Positions 51,872 through 62,196 of a stretch of DNA of 64,000 bases are shown one piece after another (the first letter of the stretch is position 1; each line of letters opens with the position of its first letter). A program made the position numbers and the translations under genes. Below the pieces are notes generated by a model that did not search any database, was not told where the DNA came from, and worked only from the letters and a program-made list of their open reading frames with translations. Source of the stretch: Hippasteria phrygiana (Eukaryota; Echinodermata; Asteroidea; Valvatida; Goniasteridae); the NCBI GenBank assembly GCA_037893225.1, contig JAZGUH010000726.1:525001-589000 (forward strand), in the 5' to 3' direction.

Positions 51872-53408
51872 TGTGGCGCGCTACCCAGGGGCTGGGGAAA
51901 ACCTAAGGGCTGTTCTTTATTCCCAGGGCTCCAACCAACACCTGTTATCCCACAAAAATATTTATAGCCTTACGAACGAGTGAGCGGCTACCCAGACGCA
52001 AGGGGGGACAATAAACGAACGGTGGACTAAGCCTAGGGGCTGTTCGTTTTGGTGGAAATATACCACCGTTTGTGATTGAGTAATTATCCTAATGTAATAA
52101 AGAAATCCAATAGGTCCTAATAAACCTCACAGTGACAAATAAACCTCACAGTGACAAGTATTTCCAAAGACGATGAATAATTGGTCTTATTTCTTTCCTG
52201 AACAGCAATCAACAATAATTATCAATCAATAAGTTACACAATAATTCTCGATGGTGATAACCCTCACTCAAATAACGGTGGTCAACTGCACCACCTTAAT
52301 TATAACTGGTAACTTGTAATAATCCTCACTGGGCTTATGCAGTATAGTTGTCACCTGCAATGAACCTCACGTGGTCAACTGCACCACTTAACTAATGAAC
52401 TTTAGATAAACTTATACAATATAACCCTCACACAGTTAGGCGGTATGAGCTTATACAATATAACCCTCACACAGTTAGGCGGTATGAGCTTATACAATAT
52501 AATCCTCACACCGTTAGGCGGTATGAACTTATACAATATAAATGTTATGGGGCATACACCTCTAACAGTTAATACAATTATAATTTCTATGAGGAATGCA
52601 CAGTAAGGCAGGATGATAAGAACTCTTAAAGAAAAGTAAAGGAGGTAGGCTTAATTAAATATGCACAAATTAATCCTCACTACGTTGAAATAAGCACACA
52701 AATAGACAGATTTGATCAATGAAGAACAGGGCGATTAGGGTAACCCTCACGGGACTATATAGGCGATACACCCGGTAAACCTCACTGGACAGCAATTACG
52801 ACGCAACGACCAGGGCTGCACTCACCAGTCGCCACGCCAACAGGCATGGAACACTCGGTCCGCAAGCCCTCCAGTCGCTCTCGTCCCCGCTAAGTCCCAA
52901 TCAACTGGTTTACCTAGTCCCACACACCAAATCCCTGCTTAATCTGGCCCAATTTGATATGACCTGACTAGAACGACAGCTAATCAATCATCCACTATAA
53001 CGAGTCAACCTTACGGGTAAGCTAGCTCAATGATTACGGCCGGGATCGCCTCAGTCGTTACCCCACCGTTACGGCATTCAACAGACGACAAGCAATCTCC
53101 CACCAAATCAAGTCCCACTAGCTCCTACCCAAGGCTTCACAACTCCCGTCCTAACTTTGGATCAATACAACCCCACTCACCGATCGCCGCAACCTTACGC
53201 CGTGACCTGCGATGGCGAGCTCCTTCTACCACGAATGACACCAGCGAACTGCCCGCCGGTCTCGTAACCCCACGCTAAAAACGCCCGGACCCAACGCAAT
53301 CCGCGTTGCTGATTGGTCAATGCGCATCATGCATTATTAATTTCCCAGACGGACATGCATAATTCATGACTTAGACTTCTACACAAGTTTACCCCCTGTT
53401 TCGTCACA
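51872..53408 (-). repeat. 3' LTR of the Gypsy element
   Basis: In the coding direction it starts TGTGACGAAACAGGGGG and ends GCGCCACA. It contains three tandem units of about 39 bp (about 52423-52540, with AACCCTCACACAGTTAGGCG) and many CCTCAC words on the plus strand (GTGAGG in the coding direction). Adjacent internal sequence in the coding direction is AGCTGGGGCCTG, a weak polypurine tract. Confidence 0.95.
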
Positions 53409-53977
53409 CAGGCCCCAGCTAAGCTTAGTCCGTCCCGGACTAAATAGCTTAATGAAAACTATAAGAAACAGGGCTATATAACTTATACAATCATAATATA
53501 AACAAAGAAATGTGTGAGGTTTACCTAACTTCATATGCAATTTACACACTGCTATAAAATGTATAACTTTCCAATAACCCTCACTGCTGTGAGGTAATGC
53601 AGATTAGTGACAAACTGTAAGGAGAGTGGGTACCGGTCCACTCCAATTATATAATACAGAGCATGTGAGGCTTAACTCAACCTCGCTAATATTTTACATT
53701 CCATTTATATACAATTACAATGTCCTTGGATTCTTTTCTTCTCTTTTTGTAGAAAACAAATATGGTCAAAAGTTAGCAAAAATATATGGAACTTTTGAAT
53801 ACCAAAAAAAAAACAGCTTCAAATAGAACTTTTTAATAAATACTACAAAAAGAACGGTTGAGCTTTAAGTTATAAAATCAGCAAGAATCAACCAGAATCA
53901 TCAGATATTTTACACGCAATTCCTGAGTTATTGGACTTATTAAGACTTGATAAATACAGTTCGTTCTTTGGATGTCA
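53409..53977 (-). other. Non-coding region between ORF3 and the 3' LTR
   Basis: AT-rich, about 570 bases, with further GTGAGG-type words near 53515 and 53590 and an A8 run near 53803. No gene is supported. It may hold part of the 3' untranslated region. Confidence 0.5.
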
Positions 53978-54769
53978 TCACTCGCTGATGTGGTAGCGGT
54001 CCGCCTCTACCGGCTTCCGGTACTTCTGCTGGGTGGTTTCCTCGTGGACCAATACGCCATCGATGTAGGTGTTCCGGATAAGTTTTTCCTCTATAATGGC
54101 CATCTTCATCCTCTTGGTCGGGGGCCCCGTCTCCGCCTCGGACATCTCTCCTTCCGGCTCCAGGTCCGCCATTGACCCAGGGCTTAGGGACAGCGGAGAA
54201 TCGGCCGTAGCCGCAGCCCGCGCCTCCCTCATCTGGCTGAGGTAGGACCTTGGTTTTCCGCTGATACGGATGGTAGGCGAGGAATGACCCACAAGCGGCG
54301 AGATGGGACATGGGGAGAGCGAGATGACCGCCTCCTCCATCTGACTGTCCAGCGGCGGACTTACTACAGCTGGCGCGGGGGCCTCTCTCGCCGGGCTGTC
54401 TGGTGGCCGGCTTGCTGCAGCCGGCGCCAGAGCCGCCCTCCGCGGCTCAAGCCCCCATCTCCCGGCCAGGAGCCTACGGTCAACTGCTATCGGGATGCTG
54501 ATGCCTGCACGATTTCCCTTGACCTGGACTTCCTTGTTGGCGGGGCACTCTGCCATACTTCCGGGATGGCAGGTCCTGTAATGCCTGTTGAGATTATCTC
54601 GCCGCCTATCTCTGTAGCTGCACCGCCCACAGCACAAATACAACGGGGGACCATGCATCAATTTTCTGTGTCGCCAGAGGCCTTGCTTTGCACTGAACGT
54701 TTGCTGACAATCAAAACACCGCACAGTCATACTGTATCTGCCCAAAAAAACAAAAAACAAACGAGACAA
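53978..54769 (-). CDS. ORF3: two-finger C2H2 zinc-finger protein in the env position
   Basis: The open frame starts at 54769, but a strong 3' splice site (T-rich tract ending GGGCAG at 54738) lies inside it, 7 bases before an in-frame ATG at 54730; a spliced message would start at residue 14 of the frame. Finger 1 is Cys18-X2-Cys21-X12-His34-X4-His39 and finger 2 is Cys47-X2-Cys50-X12-His63-X4-His68 (frame numbering). The rest is Pro/Ala/Ser-rich, with a basic TKRMKMAIIEEKLIRN segment and a C-terminal KYRKPVEADRYHISE. No signal peptide or membrane segment exists, so it is not an envelope protein. Nuclear DNA or RNA binding is likely by family; the target is unknown. Confidence 0.8.
   Translation of the reverse strand: MSRLFFVFLGRYSMTVRCFDCQQTFSAKQGLWRHRKLMHGPPLYLCCGRCSYRDRRRDNLNRHYRTCHPGSMAECPANKEVQVKGNRAGISIPIAVDRRLLAGRWGLEPRRAALAPAAASRPPDSPAREAPAPAVVSPPLDSQMEEAVISLSPCPISPLVGHSSPTIRISGKPRSYLSQMREARAAATADSPLSLSPGSMADLEPEGEMSEAETGPPTKRMKMAIIEEKLIRNTYIDGVLVHEETTQQKYRKPVEADRYHISE
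54738..54765 (-). promoter_or_regulatory. 3' splice site before ORF3
   Basis: On the minus strand a T-rich tract (TTGTTTTTTGTTTTTTTGGG) ends in CAG at 54738-54740, seven bases upstream of the ATG at 54730. The matching donor was not identified. It suggests a spliced subgenomic message, as used for env genes. Confidence 0.6.
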
Positions 54770-54812
54770 TTTGGTTAGTTACACACCCAAGCTGGTGACG
54801 ACTAACCTATAA

Positions 54813-57800
54813 CTACCGGTATCTAGCGGGAAGTATATGTTCCCTGTGGGGATACCGCCTCTGAGTTCTCCTAGGGATAACCACAACAACATCCCCTTCC
54901 CCACTACTGCTAGGATCACTAACTGGAGCCTCCACAGGCTCTTGCCCAACTTCTGATTCTACATTCACCCTGCCATTATCATCAACGGAATCAGAAACTC
55001 CCACTGGTTCCTCAATCATCTTAGGCTCATACTTCCACGGCTTTAAGTTCTCGCCAGTGTACGGCTTGAGCCTATCTCCGTGGACTACAAAAGCCTTACT
55101 CCCAGGCTTAAGCTGAATTCGGTAGGTTACATCGGAGAGTCTTTTGACCACCAAGTATGGTCCTACCCATCGGAGTTCGAGCTTCTGACATCTCCCCTTT
55201 TTCTTTGATTTGTTGTACAACCAGCCGAACTGGCCTTGCTTCAGGCCTCCGCCATGTACCCTGCGATCGTAATTTCGCTTCTGGTTCCTGGCACTCCGCC
55301 TCAGGCACTCTCTGGCCCTGCCATGAGCCTCTTGCAGATTCTGCCGCAACCTCTGAGCGAAATCAGTCGCCGTTGTGTCCTCTACTGTAGGACCATTGAC
55401 CAGCAAATCAACGGGAAGCCTTGCCTCCCTCCCAAGCATCATCATGTTTGGAGACTCGCCAGTTGACTCTTGGGGAGTGCACCGGTAAGCAAAACATGCA
55501 TACGGTAAGCACTCATCCCAGTCACGCTGTCTCCTCCTCGGTTCAATCATCACAGCAATCATGTTGACCAATGTCTTGTTGAAACGTTCAACCATGCCAT
55601 CGGACTTCGGGTTGTACGCTGTGGTCCTCGTCTTGGAAATACCAAGGACCTTACACATTTCACCAAACACGGCCGACTCGAAGTTTGTCCCCTGATCGGA
55701 ATGTAATTCCAAGGGAATGCCAAACCGACAGACAAACTCCGTGACCAACTTGCCCGCCACTGTCTCCGCCTTAGCATCAGGCAGGGCATACGCCTCCATC
55801 CATTTGGAGCAGTAGTCACCAACTACCATGACCCAGACATTGCCACTGTCACTCTGGGGCAGTGGCCCCAGCAAGTCCACAGCCACTCTCTCCATGGGCT
55901 CGCCCACCAAATACTGTTGGAGTGGGGAAACTCTCCTCTTCGCCGGAGATTTCCTCCTCCCACACAGCTCGCAACATCTTATGAATGACCTCACATCCGC
56001 GGTCATTCCCGGCCAATAGTACCGCAACTTGACTTTGGCCAACGTCTTCTTGACACCTAGGTGACCACTAGTCCGACCACCATGCAGCTCCTGGAGTACT
56101 ACCCCTCTCAATTTCTCAGGAAGTACCAGTCGCCACCTACTCGTCTTCCCATCGTCGGACTCCCAACTTCTATAAAGGACACCATCCCGCACCTCCAGCT
56201 GATCCCATGCGGACCACGGGGTCTTGTGTGCCGAGGAAGCGGCCGATACAGTCTCCCAACCGGGACGACTGCCCGACCCCTTTGCCCTAACAATCCAACC
56301 AATACTTGGATCACCAAGTTGAGCCTCTCTGACCCCATCTCTAGGCAAGTGTGGTTGGGCAAAGATGCCCCTCACCCTCGCCTCAGGGATCGGCAGGTCA
56401 GAGTCAACTTCATGGCGACCCCCGCCAACCTCATCGGTCTTGGTCACTATGGCATCGTCCGGTGCCTCAACGGTCCCTGACGCTTCATCAGTGTCAGCAC
56501 GACCACACTGTTTGCAGGCCTTCCTGGACAACCCGTCAGCATTTCCATGCTTCCGCCCAGGTCTGTGTTGAATCGTAACATCGTACTCGCTGATCACTTC
56601 GAGCCACCTCGCAAGCTGGCCCTCGGGGTCCTTAAAATTAAGCAACCACCGAAGAGCAGCATGATCGGTTCGAAGCAAAACCTTCTGACCATACAGGTAC
56701 TGCCTAAACTTCCTAAGGTAGACAACTACCGCCAACAGTTCCCTCCGAGTAACACAATAGTTCCTCTCCGCCTTGCTGAGTTTACGGCTCGCAAAGGAGA
56801 GGACCTTCTCTTCCCCATTATGGATCTGAGACAACACTGCCCCAATCCCATCTCCACTAGCATCTGTATCTAAGATGTAGTCGCTCTCAGGAATGGGATA
56901 TGCCAACACCGGTGCTGTCTGCAGCCTCTGCTTCAACTCTTCAAATGCCTGTTGGCAGGCATCCGACCAGTGAAACTCTCGTGACTTTTCAGTCAGCGCA
57001 TGCAGGGGCGACGCCACCTCGGCAAATCCCCTGATAAACCTCCGGTAATAGGAAGCGAGGCCTAAAAAACTTCGAACTTCCTTGACACACTTAGGTGTTG
57101 GCCACTCGGCCACGGCCCGAACCTTCTCAGGATCGGTAGCCACACCCTCAGACGACACAATATGTCCCAAATAGCCCACCGACCTCTGAAATAAGAAGCA
57201 CTTGCTGGGCTTCAACTTCAATCCAGCTTGCCTCAACTTGGAGAGAACGACTCGCAGTCGCTCAATCTCCTCTCTCACGGTCCTGCCAAACACAATGACA
57301 TCGTCCAGGTATATCAGCAGGATGTCCCACTGAAGACCTGCCATCACTCTCTCCATCAACCTTTCAAACGTCGCAGGGGCGTTGCAAAGACCAAAGGGCA
57401 TGCAGCGCCACCTGTATAAACCGTTCCGCACCACAAAGGTTGATTTCTGGCTGGCGTCCTCATCGAGGGCGACCTGCCAATACCCGGACGCCAAATCGAG
57501 AGTGGAAAACCACTCAGCGCCCGTCAACGCATCGAGTGTCTCGTCGATACGAGGGACAGGGTAAGCATCTTTGATTGTTACCCCATTCAGACCTCGATAG
57601 TCGACACAAAATCGCTTAGTCCCATCCTTCTTCCGGACTAGCACAACATTTGCAGCCCAGGGACTATCGGATGGCTCGATAACCCCTCGCTTCTGCAAAT
57701 CTCCAACCTGCCTCATAATCTCTTCCTGATTACACAGGGGATGGCGCCGGGGCCTCTCCTTGATAGGCCTCGCATCACCAGTACTGATGTGGTGCTTTAC

Positions 57801-58820
57801 CACGTCAGTCCGCCCTATGTCACCCTCACCAGAAGAAAATACATCCTGGAATTCCATCAAACAAGCCTTTACCTCCTCGTGATACTCCTCACTGAGGTTG
57901 ACCGTACTCCGGTCATATAGATCATGTAGGTGACTCGGGAGGTTTCCATAAACCTCACCTACAAAACTCTGACCCGGCATAACCTTAGAATCAACCTCAA
58001 CTGTCGCAATGGTGCCCACAGTTGTTCCCCCTCGAACAACCCGTTTCTCCCTATTCGGATTAAAAATCCGCAGCGGGAGAGTCTCGGCTTGTGGCTCAAC
58101 AAGCGACCGGGCTAGAAGTAACCCTCGCTGAGCCAACTCGCCCCCACCTTCCACAGGCTCAATGATTGCCGGCTGTCCCAATGCCCCAATGATACCGGTC
58201 ACAGTACCAGGCACAACAGCCTCATGGCCTGCCGGAATCTCGGTAGTCTCGGCCACCAACACTCGTCCAACAAATGGCTCTCCAGCACCACTTGTGCACC
58301 TCATCTGTTCCCCGTTTACCCTCAACTCAAGGCTCCGGAAATCTAAGATACCGCCAGTGGGTAGCAAGAAATCCATGCCTAGTATGCCATCATACTTGAT
58401 GTCGGCAAAATTCACCCGAACTGGGAAAACGGTCTTACCCAACTGGATGTCCACCCAGGCCACGCCCAATACTGCCAGTGGACTTCCATCCACCTGTTGG
58501 ATGCCGGCCTCCTCTGCTGCCAGCACAGGTCTCTGTTCCCTGGCAATTTCATGATAGACCCGACTACTAACTAGTGTGTCAGTCGACCCTGAATCAACCA
58601 GGAACCTGCACTTGACTCCCCTAACCACGCCATTAACAAACAGCCCGTACCTAGGCCGAGTACCGCTCATTGGCTGAGTGCCTATTGGCTCTCTGCCTTC
58701 GGACTCCCGCCTCTTACCGGCTTCGTTTGTCCCCGACTCTCGTGCTCGTTTGGACCCTCGGAAATGCCCAGCCTGCCCGCGGGCCCACCGGTCGGCTGGC
58801 TGGCGTTTCCCTGCATCCAT
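54813..58820 (-). CDS. pol: Gypsy Pol polyprotein, 1335 residues
   Basis: Domains in order: aspartic protease with DSGS at 76-79 and ILGMDFL at about 146-152; reverse transcriptase, about 385-560, with catalytic YLDD at 504-507; RNase H, about 640-765, starting LDTDASGDG (Asp651, Asp653) with TDHAALRWLL at 718-727; integrase with an HHCC zinc module (about 912-954), core Asp982 (AVDLLGPLP), Asp1042 (LHSDQGTNFES) and Glu1078 (GMVERFNKTL), a 35-residue spacing between the last two; then a GPF/Y-like module (LRWVGPYLVVKRL). No chromodomain was recognised. It is in the -1 frame relative to Gag, overlaps it by 139 bases and is expected to be made by frameshifting at 58805-58811, so the ATG at 58820 is probably not used. 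All catalytic residues are present. Confidence 0.97.
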   Translation of the reverse strand: MDAGKRQPADRWARGQAGHFRGSKRARESGTNEAGKRRESEGREPIGTQPMSGTRPRYGLFVNGVVRGVKCRFLVDSGSTDTLVSSRVYHEIAREQRPVLAAEEAGIQQVDGSPLAVLGVAWVDIQLGKTVFPVRVNFADIKYDGILGMDFLLPTGGILDFRSLELRVNGEQMRCTSGAGEPFVGRVLVAETTEIPAGHEAVVPGTVTGIIGALGQPAIIEPVEGGGELAQRGLLLARSLVEPQAETLPLRIFNPNREKRVVRGGTTVGTIATVEVDSKVMPGQSFVGEVYGNLPSHLHDLYDRSTVNLSEEYHEEVKACLMEFQDVFSSGEGDIGRTDVVKHHISTGDARPIKERPRRHPLCNQEEIMRQVGDLQKRGVIEPSDSPWAANVVLVRKKDGTKRFCVDYRGLNGVTIKDAYPVPRIDETLDALTGAEWFSTLDLASGYWQVALDEDASQKSTFVVRNGLYRWRCMPFGLCNAPATFERLMERVMAGLQWDILLIYLDDVIVFGRTVREEIERLRVVLSKLRQAGLKLKPSKCFLFQRSVGYLGHIVSSEGVATDPEKVRAVAEWPTPKCVKEVRSFLGLASYYRRFIRGFAEVASPLHALTEKSREFHWSDACQQAFEELKQRLQTAPVLAYPIPESDYILDTDASGDGIGAVLSQIHNGEEKVLSFASRKLSKAERNYCVTRRELLAVVVYLRKFRQYLYGQKVLLRTDHAALRWLLNFKDPEGQLARWLEVISEYDVTIQHRPGRKHGNADGLSRKACKQCGRADTDEASGTVEAPDDAIVTKTDEVGGGRHEVDSDLPIPEARVRGIFAQPHLPRDGVREAQLGDPSIGWIVRAKGSGSRPGWETVSAASSAHKTPWSAWDQLEVRDGVLYRSWESDDGKTSRWRLVLPEKLRGVVLQELHGGRTSGHLGVKKTLAKVKLRYYWPGMTADVRSFIRCCELCGRRKSPAKRRVSPLQQYLVGEPMERVAVDLLGPLPQSDSGNVWVMVVGDYCSKWMEAYALPDAKAETVAGKLVTEFVCRFGIPLELHSDQGTNFESAVFGEMCKVLGISKTRTTAYNPKSDGMVERFNKTLVNMIAVMIEPRRRQRDWDECLPYACFAYRCTPQESTGESPNMMMLGREARLPVDLLVNGPTVEDTTATDFAQRLRQNLQEAHGRARECLRRSARNQKRNYDRRVHGGGLKQGQFGWLYNKSKKKGRCQKLELRWVGPYLVVKRLSDVTYRIQLKPGSKAFVVHGDRLKPYTGENLKPWKYEPKMIEEPVGVSDSVDDNGRVNVESEVGQEPVEAPVSDPSSSGEGDVVVVIPRRTQRRYPHREHILPARYR

Positions 58821-60202
58821 CTCCCCTTACGAGGTTGGGTACATTCCCGTGCGAAATGACCAACCTCACCACACCGGAAACATTTCAATGCACCAGGCAT
58901 TTTCCTTTCAGGCTTCGGTGACTGCCCCGGAGGAAACCTTGCCTTTGGCGCCTCGCCCGGAGCTACACTCGGCTTAGTGAGCCCGGTCAGCAACTCAACC
59001 ACTCGGTCTATTTTCTTCGACTGCTGACTGGCACTTTCTTCTAACTTTAGAAGACGCCTCTCTGTGTCAGAGTCGACTGCCCTAGTAAACCTCATGGGTT
59101 TACTCTCGGCCCTTCTCACACTCTCAACTCTTTCAAAGTTCTCTGTCTCCAGGGCAGCACGTATCGCTTCGTCCAAAGTCTTTGGACGATCACGATATAC
59201 GCCTTCCCTTACCACCTGGCTCGTCACCGCATCGACAAAATGATTCTTCCCCAGGCGCTCCCGTGCCTCTTCGGGGATCTCTGGGTAGGCCTTCATCGTT
59301 AAATCACGGATCGCCTGGCCCAGCTCCTGCAGAGTTTCCTTCGGCTCCTGACGGCGGTGCCTTAGCTCTACTAAATAATTCTCGGCCTGTCGACCCGGCC
59401 CGAATCTCTTCGACAACCCCGCCACAAGTTCGCTATAAGTGAACCTCTTCGACCTATCACCAAGGATCCGGAGTGCCTCGCCCTGCAGACTAGCAGCCAA
59501 ATACTCAGTTGCTTGCTCCTCACTCCAGTGATTCCCCTGCTTACACGCCTCAAAGTGGCGGTAATAATCGTTCCAAGGAACCTTACCATTGTATCGGTCG
59601 GGGGTAATCGTAGGCCTACGAGGCTTACTACCGTGAGGTTTACCGCACACCTCATTACCCACCAACCGCGACTCCCTTTCCAGTGGCCATGGACCCACTC
59701 CAGACGAGTCAACCTCACCAACAACCTCGTTGGATTTCCCCACAGTAGGACGAGTTGCAAAACTCAACAAGTCACTGTGTAAACCTCGCTCCTTTTTAGC
59801 ACAATCATCCTCACGGTCATCGAAGGGATTGGTATGAGGACTACGCATGGGAATAAACCTCACAGGTGTACTCTCCGCGTGCCTTGCTCCCCTCGAAACC
59901 AAATCAGGTGACGTGCCAACACTGGAACGCTCCCTCGCCTTCAATGAGGCATACCCTGAGGTATCCTCGGGCAACTTCCACCTAATATCCGGGTCCACCA
60001 CCCCCAAAGGTGTATCCCTACTCTTAGGGGTACCCTCACTTGCAATTTTTGGCTGTGTTCCCTTCTTGACAGCCTCTAACTCCGAAGAAAGACGAGCTTT
60101 CTCCCACTTCAACCACTGAACCTCCATTCTCGAGCGGTTCAGCTCATCAAGGGCAGAGTCCTCGTCAACCTCCACCGAGGTGACATTACTGTCCTTACTC
60201 AT
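58682..60202 (-). CDS. gag: Gypsy Gag polyprotein, 506 residues
   Basis: The N-terminal helical region (RMEVQWLKWEKARLSSELEA) is followed by a linker, a retrotransposon Gag domain at roughly 205-370 (WNDYYRHFEACKQGNHWSEE, YLAASLQGEALRILGDRSKR, LVELRHRRQEPKETLQELGQ), and a CCHC zinc knuckle, CFRCGEVGHFAREC, at 441-454. A basic Gly/Pro/Ser tail overlaps the start of Pol. Gag forms the particle and binds the RNA. The start at 60202 overlaps the stop of an upstream frame by ATGA. The frame is intact. Confidence 0.95.
   Translation of the reverse strand: MSKDSNVTSVEVDEDSALDELNRSRMEVQWLKWEKARLSSELEAVKKGTQPKIASEGTPKSRDTPLGVVDPDIRWKLPEDTSGYASLKARERSSVGTSPDLVSRGARHAESTPVRFIPMRSPHTNPFDDREDDCAKKERGLHSDLLSFATRPTVGKSNEVVGEVDSSGVGPWPLERESRLVGNEVCGKPHGSKPRRPTITPDRYNGKVPWNDYYRHFEACKQGNHWSEEQATEYLAASLQGEALRILGDRSKRFTYSELVAGLSKRFGPGRQAENYLVELRHRRQEPKETLQELGQAIRDLTMKAYPEIPEEARERLGKNHFVDAVTSQVVREGVYRDRPKTLDEAIRAALETENFERVESVRRAESKPMRFTRAVDSDTERRLLKLEESASQQSKKIDRVVELLTGLTKPSVAPGEAPKARFPPGQSPKPERKMPGALKCFRCGEVGHFARECTQPRKGRWMQGNASQPTGGPAGRLGISEGPNEHESRGQTKPVRGGSPKAESQ
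58805..58811 (-). promoter_or_regulatory. -1 ribosomal frameshift heptamer GGGAAAC
   Basis: On the minus strand the heptamer reads G GGA AAC in the Gag frame, and slipping one base back gives GGG AAA, which is the Pol frame. Five bases later CCAGCC can pair with GGCTGG, about 18-20 bases downstream, with a GCCCGCGGGC palindrome inside. This matches the classical layout of a -1 frameshift signal. Confidence 0.8.
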
Positions 60203-60534
60203 ACTGACGTTTCCTCCTGACTAGGAAAATCAGCCCCCACCAGACTCGCCACACTCGGCCACTGGCCACTCGGCGATAGCGGTACCTCCCAAGCAAACTC
60301 AGGCTGTGGAACCACCTGTCCCAAGCCTCCAGAATCTACTAAACACTGTGTACCGACTACTACCTGGTGAATCCTCAACAGGATCGGCAGTTGCTGTCTT
60401 GCAGTACGTCGCAAAGTTTGCAACTCCGCTCTAATCCTCAAAAGAATCCACACACAATCAACAATACAACAAACAACGCAATTCCCAAACCAGTAACGAC
60501 CCAGGTCAGCATAACCCGTTACCCTCGCTACCAA
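60199..60534 (-). CDS. Upstream ORF in the Gypsy leader, 111 residues
   Basis: The frame opens at 60534 with MVARVTGYADLGRYWFGNCV, has a short hydrophobic stretch (NCVVCCIVDCVWILLRI) and ends SQEETSV, its TGA overlapping the Gag ATG (ATGA). It lies between the primer-binding site and Gag. No family is recognised. It may be a real leader peptide coupled to Gag by termination and restart, or simply open by chance. Confidence 0.35.
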   Translation of the reverse strand: MVARVTGYADLGRYWFGNCVVCCIVDCVWILLRIRAELQTLRRTARQQLPILLRIHQVVVGTQCLVDSGGLGQVVPQPEFAWEVPLSPSGQWPSVASLVGADFPSQEETSV

Positions 60535-60640
60535 TAATCCTCACAGTGTACCTCAGTGAGGTGCACTCACAAACAACAATCAAACACAATTTATTTATCT
60601 TTATTACAAGTTCAACAATTACACTAAACAATCACAAACA

Positions 60641-60657
60641 TCCCACTTCTGACACCA
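60641..60657 (-). other. Primer-binding site for tRNA-Leu
   Basis: The plus strand TCCCACTTCTGACACCA equals the 3' end of a eukaryotic tRNA-Leu (CAG/AAG type) including CCA, so the minus-strand RNA is complementary to it over 17 bases. It lies two bases inside the 5' LTR. The tRNA identity is from recall of the conserved tRNA-Leu 3' arm. Confidence 0.8.
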
Positions 60658-60659
60658 TT

Positions 60660-62196
60660 TGTGGCGCGCTACCCAGGGGCTGGGGAAAACCTAAGGGCTG
60701 TTCTTTATTCCCAGGGCTCCAACCAACACCTGTTATCCCACAAAAATATTTATAGCCTTACGAACGAGTGAGCGGCTACCCAGACGCAAGGGGGTACAAT
60801 AAACGAACGGTGGACTAAGCCTAGGGGCTGTTCGTTTTGGTGGAAATATACCACCGTTTGTGATTGAGTAATTATCCTAATGTAATAAAGAAATCCAATA
60901 GGTCCTAATAAACCTCACAGTGACAAATAAACCTCACAGTGACAAGTATTTCCAAAGACGATGAATAATTGGTCTTATTTCTTTCCTGAACAGCAATCAA
61001 CAATAATTATCAATCAATAAGTTACACAATAATTCTCGATGGTGATAACCCTCACTCAAATAACGGTGGTCAACTGCACCACCTTAATTATAACTGGTAA
61101 CTTGTAATAATCCTCACTGGGCTTATGCAGTATAGTTGTCACCTGCAATGAACCTCACGTGGTCAACTGCACCACTTAACTAATGAACTTTAGATAAACT
61201 TATACAATATAACCCTCACACAGTTAGGCGGTATGAGCTTATACAATATAACCCTCACACAGTTAGGCGGTATGAGCTTATACAATATAATCCTCACACC
61301 GTTAGGCGGTATGAACTTATACAATATAAATGTTATGGGGCATACACCTCTAACAGTTAATACAATTATAATTTCTATGAGGAATGCACAGTAAGGCAGG
61401 ATGATAAGAACTCTTAAAGAAAAGTAAAGGAGGTAGGCTTAATTAAATATGCACAAATTAATCCTCACTACGTTGAAATAAGCACACAAATAGACAGATT
61501 TGATCAATGAAGAACAGGGCGATTAGGGTAACCCTCACGGGACTATATAGGCGATACACCCGGTAAACCTCACTGGACAGCAATTACGACGCAACGACCA
61601 GGGCTGCACTCACCAGTCGCCACGCCAACAGGCATGGAACACTCGGTCCGCAAGCCCTCCAGTCGCTCTCGTCCCCGCTAAGTCCCAATCAACTGGTTTA
61701 CCTAGTCCCACACACCAAATCCCTGCTTAATCTGGCCCAATTTGATATGACCTGACTAGAACGACAGCTAATCAATCATCCACTATAACGAGTCAACCTT
61801 ACGGGTAAGCTAGCTCAATGATTACGGCCGGGATCGCCTCAGTCGTTACCCCACCGTTACGGCATTCAACAGACGACAAGCAATCTCCCACCAAATCAAG
61901 TCCCACTAGCTCCTACCCAAGGCTTCACAACTCCCGTCCTAACTTTGGATCAATACAACCCCACTCACCGATCGCCGCAACCTTACGCCGTGACCTGCGA
62001 TGGCGAGCTCCTTCTACCACGAATGACACCAGCGAACTGCCCGCCGGTCTCGTAACCCCACGCTAAAAACGCCCGGACCCAACGCAATCCGCGTTGCTGA
62101 TTGGTCAATGCGCATCATGCATTATTAATTTCCCAGACGGACATGCATAATTCATGACTTAGACTTCTACACAAGTTTACCCCCTGTTTCGTCACA
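60660..62196 (-). repeat. 5' LTR of the Gypsy element
   Basis: 1537 bp, matching 51872-53408 except for one base seen by eye. It has the same triple 39-bp repeat (about 61211-61328) and CCTCAC words. It should hold the promoter; no sure TATA box was identified. Confidence 0.95.

Larger units (their letters stand above)
51872..62196 (-). mobile_element. Complete young Ty3/Gypsy retrotransposon with a third ORF
   Basis: 10325 bp on the minus strand: 5' LTR 60660-62196, primer-binding site, leader, Gag, Pol (protease, reverse transcriptase, RNase H, integrase), a zinc-finger ORF, 3' LTR 51872-53408. The LTRs are 1537 bp each with one difference found by eye (near 52010 versus 60795). All coding frames are open. 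It is probably one of the most recent events in the window and may be active. It interrupts the capsid gene of viral element copy 2. Confidence 0.95.

Noticed and set aside
53030..53278. 82-codon plus-strand frame, also at 61818-62066
   Set aside because: It lies within both LTRs on the strand opposite to the element genes; its identity simply reflects LTR identity.
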